Source: Branchiostoma floridae (lineage: Eukaryota; Chordata; Leptocardii; Amphioxiformes; Branchiostomatidae). Taken from it: a stretch of 64,000 bases of DNA. The DNA is taken from positions 10,790,175 through 10,854,174 of the forward strand of contig NC_049982.1 of NCBI RefSeq assembly GCF_000003815.2, written 5' to 3'. The translations under genes were made by a program, and so were the position numbers. The stretch's first letter is position 1; the number at the start of each line of letters is the position of its first letter. The notes beneath the pieces are model-generated. The model was not told the DNA's origin. It saw nothing but the letters and a program-made list of their open reading frames with translations, and did not search any database. Below are positions 46,744-58,100 of this stretch, in pieces.

Positions 46744-47635
46744 TGCCTAGGTTACACATAGCCGACTTCGGCTCCCGAACACTAGCCGACTCTTAGCCGA
46801 CCCAAGTCGGCAGAAGTTCGGGAGTAGTCTGACCAGTTTAGGCCACGCCTATTTTTTTAGCGCCGAACATGTCCCGAACATCTCCCGACCAGTAAATGAC
46901 TTACTCTCAACTGTGTCCTGAATGCTGTCCAACCTATTCCCTACCATGCCGACCTCTAGCCGCAGACTGCCGAATCACTAATGATTGATTCCCACCCGAT
47001 TGCCGACCCTCTCTCGACTTGAAATAGACATAATCAGCGATTTTCAAAAGAGTGCTCATTTTCGTTTTTAATCAAGATTATCCTTTCCTCTATTTTGTAA
47101 ACATCACCAAGAGATCAAATTTGGATCACAGATAGCTCCAATACGGTATTTATGGTTCTTTTTGTTTTTGGCTGGATGTCGGTCGTGTGAAGTTCGGGAG
47201 TGATTCGTCTACGTCCTGGCAATAACCTTTTTGCTTGGGAATGAGTTAGCAGCGATTTTTCTACGGTCTTGGGGTGAATCATTGGTTAGTTGGAAACAAG
47301 CTGGGAGTAAGTCAGCAGTGTTTATGGCGTGTTTAAGATTTAATTTGACTGCTGACTTACTCCCGAACACCAACCGAACACTAGCCGACCGTGCCGAACA
47401 CCAGCCGAACACCAACCGACCCATTCCAGACCTGCCGTTCAGAGGCGAATGTTTTGAACATTTCAAGACATTCGGATGGAGCAGCCGAACACCAGCCGAC
47501 TCAGCCGAACACCAGCAGAACGCCAGCCGATTCAGCCGAACACCAGCCGACTACAGCCGACTAGCTCCCGAATCACTCCTAAACCATAGTCGGGAGAGAG
47601 TCGGGAGCCAAATTCGGCTATGTGTAACCTAGGCA
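46744..47635. mobile_element. Non-autonomous TIR transposon, copy 1 (892 bp)
   Basis: The terminal inverted repeats start TGCCTAGGTTACACATAGCC and match over about 33 of 35 bases. They are flanked by a 3-bp duplication TGA (46741-46743 and 47636-47638). Subterminal regions repeat GTCGGGAG and GCCGAACACCAGCCGACTC units. There is no transposase. The 3-bp TNA target duplication recalls PIF/Harbinger, which prefers TWA, but I cannot assign the family firmly. Confidence 0.85.
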
Positions 47636-50600
47636 TGATCGACAGTAACCGGGCATTGAACCAAGGAGTGGAAACTTCCATTCCGTCACAACTGCTAACG
47701 CAGTTCAATGGTTTAATGAGGCGAGTGATATTAATCAGCAGAGCATAGTTTTTAATCGCTACTTCACTATCACAACGTACTGACCTATGTGTAGTGAATA
47801 AAGACTGACCTTTACATAATCAACGCATACAAGAAATTGGGACACCATTTTTTCATATAATGTATAAATAGTTTTGACACTGCACATTAACGTTATGAAC
47901 CCTGTATGTTCGTCACTAGACTACGGTGCTAACTTACTACAATATTATTCTATCAGCGCAAATCGGATATTTAATTTGATTGGTAGAATCTTTTGTAATC
48001 TTGTCATTGACATTGTGTCGTGCTAGCTTTTTGACTTGAGCTAAGACTTAAGTTGTCGGACATAAGTCTGCACTTGACTTGTAAAACACATGTTGAAACT
48101 CCGAACTTATTTCCAAGACAAATGAGATGTAAGATTTAGATCAGTTAGCCGCTGTGACAGAACCACCCAACAATGAACAAAGCTGTGGATACCCGCAAGC
48201 GCTATACCTGCAGTGAATGGGTCTAACGAAGTGTGCAATGTCGACCTATCAGACGAACACCGTACGTTAATTAGTCAGTGAACCCATATCAAAAATATGT
48301 GACATCAACTGGTTTACTTGTCATAATTCCTCCACATTGCGGCATAATGAGGGTTGACGGTACATGCCATGTATACAACAAATACGATCCTAAGAGCAAA
48401 GGAGTTCGAAGTGTTTTATCCGCCCGTGCTTCGCGGGCTTTCAAATGTACATGTAACATCGTCATAACATCTAGAATGGGGCCCGGGGTTTAATTCGATT
48501 CCATAGCTCCTGAATTACATTCGCCAGCTGCATTACCTCAATATTTGGGTAGCACATATAACGTTACTCTTGCGAAAGACATAATATCGTCAGTTTGTGC
48601 AAAAGATTTAATGAACTGTAACATATACTTCAAGGTATCGTGCGTTAATCCAGAGTTTAGGTACATATGTACGTCATCAGGTTATCACCACTGGGTTCGT
48701 TGCCCGGACGACAAGAGGGGTTGGGCAGATCGTCACAACTTTGGGCCATTTTTAGATCATTGTACATCATGATCTCATTCCTTCACAAAGAAGGTTGAAA
48801 AAGAGCCAAACCGATGATACATTTCTCAGAGCTACGGTAATAAAGCAGCCGCTGCAAACAGCTTTTGCATCGCCAAGTTCACACTTAGGACTTCCGCAGA
48901 CGACCTGATTAGGAATCGGCGAAATAACTACCATATCACATCGCCAGAAGTTGGTCGACTGAGGACAAGCGTCAAATTGTCAGCGAGTAAAGGTATGCTG
49001 GACTGATTTTTTCTTATGACATTTCAAGAAAATTTCAACATAATAATTATATTACTCTAAAATAATTTCATTTTAATCACGACAAGCACATTGATGTTTC
49101 ACGTCACAAAAGCTGCCGTCTGATCTGTTGACAGCCGGACGTTTGGAAACAATACAGAATATAAAGCCCGACAAAAAAGCATAAAACACGTCCAAAAACG
49201 GAGCCGAACCTCAGCTTGTAGGATTTTTTCCGGATTGTTAAACTACTTGAGACTAAATCCTGCCGAATCGCACATTTTCCAAGTAGTTTTAACTCACTAA
49301 AAAAAGTGCTTCAAGTCAACACGTTTTGTTTTCTATCGCCTTGGGATAGGGATAGGGAGAGGTAGAGGGTAGTCAAGTGGAACGTCTGGGCTAGCATAAT
49401 CAACGGTCATGGACCTTGCCAGGTGAATGTTTTCAATTACCTACAAATATACGTAAGAAATACTGCATTAGTAAGCAAATAATCAACTGGTACATGTACC
49501 CGTTTATCGATGTACTTATGAGTAGTTGGCCACCTGTACTTTGAAGATTAAATCAAACCTAGTCCTGGTGTAAGCGGGCACGCCCAGACAAACTGTCAAC
49601 AAACCAGGTTAGGAGGTCATGATCAGCCATAGTTGGTGCCTGTGAGTGACTGGGAATACGCTGCCGTTCGGATCCATCTTCAGGCTTATTTGTTTTTGTT
49701 TTTGGTGACCGTGAAGATCATAGGTGAGGGGAAATGCATACACTAAATACGATCCCTAGAGCATTTCGCAAAGGAGTTATCTGCCCATGTATCGTGGGCT
49801 TTCATATAGGAGTATAGGAGTTTAATTCGAGTCCATAGCTCCTGAATCACTTTCGCCAGCTGCATTACCTCAATATTTGGGTACCACGTTACTCGAGCGA
49901 AAGACATAAATATTGTCAGTTTTTTCAAAAGGTTTGATGAAAGATAACTTATATACTTCAACGTATCGCAACGTTAATCCAGAGTTCAGGTACACAGTTA
50001 CGTCATCAGGTTATCACCACTGGGTTCGTTGCCCGGACGACAAGAGGGGTTGGGCAGATCGTCACAGCTTTGGGCCATTTTTAGATCATTATACATCGTG
50101 ATCTCATTCCTTCACAAAGAAGACTGAAAAAGAGCCAAACCGACGATACATTTCTCATAGGAACGGTAATAAAGCGACAAGCAGCCGCTACAAACAGCTT
50201 TTGCCTCACCAAGTTCATGCTCAGTACTTCCGCAGAGGACCTGATAGAATAATCGTCGAAATAACTATTATATTACATCGCCAGAAGTCGGTCGACTGAG
50301 GACTAGCGTCATACGACCAGCGAGTAAAGGTATGCTGGAATGATATTTTGTTATGACATTTCAAGAAAATTTCGACGAAACAATTATATTATTCTAAAAT
50401 AATTTCATTTTAATCACGACAAGCACATTGATGTTTCACGTCACAAAAGCTGCCGTCTGATCTGTTGACAGCCGGACGTTTGGAAACAATACAGAATATA
50501 AAGCCCGACAAAAAAGCATAAAACACGTCCAAAAACGGAGCCGAACCTCAGCTTGTAGGATATTTTTTCCGGACTGTTAAACTACTTAAGACTAAATCCT

Positions 50601-52150
50601 GCCGAATCGCACATTTGCCAAGTAGTTTTAACTCACTTAACAGCGAGTGCTTCAAGTCAACACGTTTTGTTTTCTATCGCCTTGGGGTAGGGAGAGGTAG
50701 AGGGTAGTCAAGTGGAACGTCTGGGCTAGCATCATCAACGGTCATTGACCTTGTCAGGTGAATGTTTTTCTATTACGTACAATGGGAATAATGTCTTAGT
50801 GAGCGAATAATTAACTCGTTCATGTTCCCGTTTACCGATGAATGAATAAATGAATTTATGAGTAGTTGGCCACCTGTACTTTGAAGATTAAATCAAACCT
50901 AGTCCTGGTGTAAGCGGGCACGCCCAGGCAAACTGTCAACAAACCAGGTTCGGAGGTCATGATCAGTGACTGGGAATACGCGGCCATTCGGATCCATCTT
51001 CAGGCTGATTTGTTTTTGTTTTTGGTGACCGTGAAGATCATAGGTGAGGGGAAAGTGAGGATCTGCTCTCCAGGGTAAGGAGGCACATGGTCAGGTTGTC
51101 CGGCCACAACGCCCTTATTTCCCCCTGATTGTCCAATCTCAAGAATGGTATTAAAACACGATTGAAATGGCGAAGTTTGTCCCTTATAGTCTAACTAGAG
51201 GGGAACATGAGAGATAACCAAGCCTGGGAAAATAGGGACTGGAGGTTTAGTCCTCCGGTTTAAGCAGCATTATTTTTTGCCGAATCTTTACTTTTCTCGC
51301 CTTCGCGCATTAGGCTTGGGGTCTCCAGTGGATGTCATCTATAAAGTGTGGCATAATCTTGCATTTGGCTCATGGTGCCCGACAGGTTAAAAAGGTTTTC
51401 CCCGTACTGTTTTTTATACCAGCAGAATTAGTATGATGTTTTAATTTCCGGCGCTGTAATGCATGTCATCAATACTGAGATAGAACATGGCAGGGTCCTT
51501 CGGTTATTAAACTTGTTCGTATTTCACAGAATCAAACCATGGAGGTTATGACATCTTTGGTCAAAGCAAACAACATACTTCTTCTTAAATCATCCATATA
51601 TAGTACATGTGTGACTTAGCGGCCGTATTGCCTCGTATTAGGGGCGTACCCCATTTTAGACGTCCCAGTTAGTTATAAGTTTCATTATAAGTCACAATGT
51701 CTTTAATTTAGTTGGTAGATTATAGTTTTTGTGCTAGCTTGACAATATGCATTTGTAAACTATTCTTTTGTTGTGACATGTACTTAACCCAGTAGGTCGT
51801 ATATCTACAATCAAGTACTTCATTCATGTCGTTTATGGTTAGATACCAAACGCAGTTAGCCTCATCAGAGCTAAAGCATGATATTTTCGCATTAAGTAGC
51901 TTGGTAAAAGTGCAACGGCACGGATCCGCTACGGTTCACGATTTAATTGTGTTGGGTTCTCCCTCGATCGAAGTGTGTTGGGTTCTTAAGCGTTCAGAAA
52001 TCTGTCAGCTAAGACTTTCTCCTAAGGATGACCTCTTAGCATTTTGCAGCAACTATCTCTACCCCACTCGTGGCAATTGATCAGTCCTGTTCTAATCATG
52101 ATTCCCAATGGTGTGATCCTCAAACTTTTGACGTAATTACAGAAGACAAG
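47636..52150. other. Region upstream of transporter C; no protein gene recognised
   Basis: Short open frames occur, but none has a recognisable domain. The stretch is dominated by a tandem duplication (48380-51056), whose distal half resembles the region upstream of copy B. An acceptor-like TTACAG ends at 52141, ten bases before the copy C ATG, as in copy B. A spliced non-coding leader is likely but unproven. Confidence 0.45.
48380..51056. repeat. Tandem duplication of about 1.3 kb upstream of copy C
   Basis: Unit 1 (about 48380-49735) and unit 2 (about 49745-51056) align along their length, from AAATACGATCC to GATCATAG|GTGAGGGGAAA. Some stretches (49080-49240 against 50410-50570) are almost identical. 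The last 430 bases of each unit also resemble 33340-33775 upstream of copy B. Each unit ends in a donor-like GTGAGG (GT at 49724 and 51044). Confidence 0.85.
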
Positions 52151-55100
52151 ATGGCATCCCCACCTCGAACAGAGACGAGTTCCTCTGCCGTACCAACACG
52201 CACCGTCCCATCCCACGTGGTTGTCATGGCAACGGACAACAAAGAAACCACGCCCTGCTGTTGTTGCTGTGACGATGGTTGTGAAGAGGAGAACGAGGAG
52301 CGCGGGAACTGGTCCTGTAACTTCGAGTCCATCCTGGCGAGCATCAGCTACGCTATCGGACCGGCATATCTGTGGGCGATGCCCTACGTGATTTCCAGAA
52401 ATGGAGGAGGTACGTATGGGTATTATATACATGGATGAGACATATTCAATCATTGTTAAGTATTCTTCCTGTGTGTTCATGAAGGTTATGCATCCAGGTA
52501 ATCAGATACGCCCAAAAGCAATACTCAAGCAATGCTGCCAAATGGATATGAGGCAGCATCCACTACCGTTCAGTGTCACTTACGAAAGGTGGTGGATGCT
52601 ACCTGAAATGTACCGTTTCCAAAATCACATCTTGATGCTTCATTGATGGCTTTTTGACTACTCTATTCTTCCAGTATTTTTGGTGATAAAAGCTATCTGG
52701 GATTCTCAAGATTAGAAACACATGCTGCCACAATATGGCTACTGTAATAACGACGATACATTCTGTCTAACGATACACCCCTGCCAGCCGACCAACCGAG
52801 TATCAGTGACAGACAGAATCCTTCCTCTACTAAAGACTATATTTCATTTTCCTTGCACGCGGGAAACCATTGTAACTAGCTGAAACGTGTCTACCTCACA
52901 TCACCAGGTGCATTGGCCACGTACCTGGTCTTGCAGATGTTCATCAGCTTCCCCATTGTCTACCTGGAGATGGCGCTGGGACAGTACACGTCACAGGGAC
53001 CTATCCGTGCATGGAGAGGGGTGCCCATACTGCAGGGTAAGTCACATGGACTAATCCATGCATGGAGAGGGGTGTCTGTACGGCAGGGTAAGTCACCTAG
53101 ACTAATCCGTGCATGGAGAGGGGCGCCCATACTGCAGGGTAAGTCACATGGACTAATCTATGCATGGAGAGGGGTGCCCATAATGCAGGGCTGTGACTTA
53201 TGGTAATGCCTAGGTTACACATAGCCGACTTTGGCTCCCGAACATTAGCCGACTCTTAGTCGGCAGTAGTTCGGGAGTAGTCTGACCATTTTAGGCCACG
53301 CCTATTTTTTAGCGACGAACATGTCCCGAACATCTCCCGACCAGTAAATGACTTACCCTCGACTGTGTCCCCAATGCTGTCAAACCTATTCCCTACCATG
53401 CCGACCTCTAGCCGCAGACTGTCGAATCACTTCTGACTGATCCCCAACCCATTGCTGACCCTCTCTCGACTTGAAATAGACGATTTTCAAAAGAGTGGTC
53501 ATTTTCGTTTTTAATCAAGATTATCCTTTCTTCTATTTTGTAAACATCACCAAGAGATCAATTTTGGATCACAGATAGCTCCAATGCGGTATCTATGGTT
53601 CTTTTTGTTTTCGACTGGATGTCGGTCGTGTGAAGTTCGGGGGTGATTCGTCCTGGCAATAGTATTTTTGCTTGGGAATGAGTTAGCAGAGATTTGTCTA
53701 TGGTCTTGGGGTGAATCAATGGTAAGTTTCGGACCGTCCATGATGACAAAACTTATCCGTTTCAGCCGGCCTAACCGATAGTAACTGATAGAACAGTTTC
53801 ATTTTTTGCATCATGAACGGGGCCTAAGTCAGTAGTTGTTTATGGCGTGGTTAAGATTTAAGCTGACTGCTGACGTACACCAACCGAAGACTAGCCTACC
53901 GTGCCCAACACCAGCCGACCACCAACCGACCCATTCCAGAGTTGCCGTTCAGAGCCGAATGTTTTGAACATTTCAAAACATTCTGATGGAGCAGCCGAAC
54001 ACCAGCCGACTCAGCCGAACGCCAGCCGAACGCCAGCCGACTCAGACGAACGCCAGCCGACTCAGCCGAACGCCAACCGACTACAGCCGACTAGCTCCCG
54101 AATCACTCCTAAACCATAGTCGGGAGAGAGTCGGGAGCCAAATTCGGCTATGTGTAACCTAGGCATAAGTCACAGTGACTGATTCATCCATGGAGAAGGG
54201 TGCCCATGCTGAAGGGTAAGTCACATGGACTCATCCATGTATGCTCGGATAGGAGTACTGTACCCATACTGTAATGTAAGTCACAGAGACTACCTATGTA
54301 TGGAGTATGATTATCTATGTATGGAGAGGGGTGCCCATACTGCAGGGTAAGTCGCAGAGACCAAACCGTGCAACCGTGTGCATCACCAATCAAACCACGG
54401 TGTTTCCCTCTACAACGCCATGCTTGATCTACAAAGCGCATTTCTTTAAGAGATGAATTTGTGTGACATTGTAACTGTAACCTCTGGCAACAAGATGTCG
54501 GTTTTTTGAAATGCAAGTTATAACCTTGCAGGCATCGGCGTAGGAATGGTTGTGATGTCGGCCATCGTCTGTATCTATTACAACAGCCTGGTGGCGCAGA
54601 TACTGTACTACCTGTTCTACGTCACCGGGGATTTAAACAGAGCAACGTCATGTGCCAACGTGTGGAACACTCCTGGGTGCGCCAACTCGACCTCCCGTCC
54701 TTTTGCAGCCGAGGAGTACCGTCAGTAAGTATACATTCAGCTATTATGCGTAGTACTAATCATGTAAGCTAAATTTCTGTGCGTATTTGAATCTGCGATA
54801 GGGAAAAAAATATATCAAATTTGTAATTTTACCTAACTTACCTAACTTACCTTATCCACCAGTAATTATGTCCTCCAACTGAGTGACGGCATCGGCAACT
54901 TGGGGGCTGTGCGAGGCCCCCTGGCGGGATTTCTGATCCTTGCATGGCTGCTGGTGGCAGTCGCTCTCAGCTTCGGAGCCAAGTCTCTGGGGAAGGTAAT
55001 ATACATTGCAATATTAACCGTTACCAGCAGTGTATTTTTCCAACAAAACAATTAGCAAATCATTTAAAGACAAGGAAAACAAGTGACCGTAGGTAACAAA

Positions 55101-58100
55101 CTTTGTGACGTAATCATGGTCTGTCAGTTGTGTTGTTTTCAGTGGTGTGTGACATTGTGTTTATTATTTATCAACAACCATACTGTTACATTCCTCAGAT
55201 AAACCAACAACCATTGGCCCGCGGCATCAGATGTTGCCATAAACTTACCATAAATTTTATACAATTATGATACTCAAAGTTGAACAAAATGTGTCAGAAA
55301 TAACAGAAATATTATTAATAATATATATAAAACTAATAATAATAACGATAATAATAACTAGTTGTTGGGTTCTACTGGTTGAATCAGGAGGGAACTGGGG
55401 TCAAAGGTGAGGCTACGTTTCTTTCATAGAGCGAGCTTTTCTCGGAGAACGAGCCGAACAACCCCGTTTTCTTTGAATGGTTATAAACCAGACCCAAGTG
55501 ACTTTCTGGTGGAGAACTGAGCAGAATTTTTAAGATTGAAATATGGGTAAGTACTTTTTTCATACCTTTATTCCGTTATTTCAACATGCTTTCCAATGAG
55601 CAGCTCTAACACCGATGTGTGCCCTATAAACAGCGACAGCTGTGAACAGCTGACAACACGACGCATGCACAAAACACGCAACTCAGGCAACATCTGCTTG
55701 ACAGTATCCAATTACCGTAAGGCCTAGATAACACAGACTTGAACTAATACACCGAAAGACCCACATTTTGTAGGGGTGATTTCTGAAATTTCTACATCGA
55801 TTATAACAACAGCTTCGGCCAAAAGAAAGGTACGTGCATCATTTCACGCCGGTGTACAGGCGACGTGCCAAACCACATACGAATGCGGCAAACGGAACAT
55901 AGAGATATAGGTGCGAACGCTGACCGAAAAAACAATTCACAATACTTTGTCGACGGAGGTTACCCTCCAGTCACAAAGTAATTATCTAAGTATATTTTGC
56001 AATAAGATGTTTTTATGACAGTACTAGTAAGCATGGCACATGACAGTAAACGTTGATAAATCCTTCAGGGGACTTTTGGTAATACACAGTTCCTTATTTT
56101 AATGATAAATCATTAAAATGTATTTATTGTTTCCCGTTATTATGTTGTATGCCCCCTTGCACTCCTCAGGTTGCGTACGTGACAACTCTCGTTCCCACCG
56201 TCCTGATTGTCGTCATGTTCGTCCGTGCCGTGAGTTTGCCGGGAGCTTCGAACGGGATTCGTCGCTTTTTCGCGGCTCCCCGAGTAGGAGTGAATAATGT
56301 AATTCAGTGTACATGTAAAATACATAAATATCGCAATAATCACCCTCTCCTCTCCCAAAAGATGGGTAGTATTTCCCTCGTTTTTCCGATATAAAGTTAC
56401 ATATTCCAAGTTGAAAAATGGTGATTTATTCAAATCAGCCAAATAGACAGGTAAAAACGTTTTTCAGTGACTTAAGTCAGTGGGAAACTTGCCTTGATTA
56501 ATTTTGTACCAGAGTAGGGTCTAAAGTAGCCATTCTGGCATGTTGTTAGAAAAAGAAGTGCAATCAACAATTGATGATTGCGAAATTTAGATTCTAAAGT
56601 TGCGTCTCTTTGTCAGATGAATCAACGCCTTTATCCAACGATGATAAGTAACATTGTTTTCCGACTGAGCCTGGGTTATGGTGGCTACACGACACTGGCT
56701 TCTTACAACCGGTTCCACAACAACGTTCTCAGGTAAGTCTTGTGCAAGAGCACATATGATAAAGAATGTAATTGAGAATGACTTGCAAATCAACTAAAAT
56801 CCTGTAGATTCGCGCCTTAGATAAGTCATTCCACACGTATTCCGACATTGTTTCATCACTAGAAAATCCTACGTTACATACCAGTGTCTCTATATCTGGT
56901 GCCATTGAATATGAATCATGGTATTAGCCGTCACAACGGTCTACTTGGTCGTTAGACCATCGTGAAAACGTGAAAATGTATGCCTGAAAAAGTTTTGACA
57001 TCCATTTTCTGGTCAGCTAAGTTTCAATATTATATTCTGACTATAATGGTAATTTCTTGCTCATGAAATGGGACTTTAAATTTGAGACCACATCATGCAA
57101 TTCAGGCTGGCCACGGTCTTGCTATGTAATTTGGATGTCTACTTAGCTACTGTTCATTTTTTTATCATATGTTGTGATCTGTACCCACCGTCCAGGGATG
57201 CCATATTGGTTGTTTTCATCGACTTCCTGGTGATGCTGTTCTGTGTGCTAACGACCTTTGCATTCAACGGATACCTGTTGTATGAACGCAACAGTGTAGT
57301 GATAAGTACGGAAATTGGCTGTCATTATTTGTCTGGACAATCTTGGCATATTTACTTTCTTGTTGTACACAGCTATGGGGAAAAGTGTGTACGTGTTGAA
57401 CAGGGTCATTGCACACGCTAGAATTCCCCTCTTGGCCAACTTAAGAACCTGTTACTTATATACATTAGTCGTTGTATATGTAGTATGATATCATATTCTT
57501 ATATCACTAGAATTGTACTTCTGCTTTATCACGATAACCTGTGCGTATCGTGTAAGAACACAAGCGTGTAATAAAGGTCGTTAATTAATTCATTAACAGA
57601 TCATCCGCAGATTTTTACGACTACTGACACTCCTCCGTACGTATTTGACTGCAATCGTCTATTCAAAACGCAATCGCATTCATTTCCAATCCATTTTCTG
57701 ACTGGTTAGAATTGATTTATTCTAGGGCCAGGATTTGACTTCGCGTTCGTCTCCATGGTGGAAGTGTTCTCCAGTCTCCCATCAGGGGCAGGCTGGGCTG
57801 GCCTGTTCTTCTTCACACTCTTCCTGATGGCTTTAGGTTCTCAGGTGCGTGTCTTTTTGGCAACGCCTCAAAGGCTAACCTGAATATATTCAACGCGTTC
57901 CATTGCAAAGAATTCTAGGTATTCCTCTGGTATTTCTGCTATGTTCGCGCATGCATGTAAACAACATAACTCGAGAAGCTGTGGGTTGATGCTTATGCTA
58001 TTTGATAAGCCGGGCAAAGAAGGACAAGTTCGATAATGGACCTCTAAGTGTTTTTATGGTTCTGCAGCGTGTAATAATTACTATTCCAGAGTTTATATCA

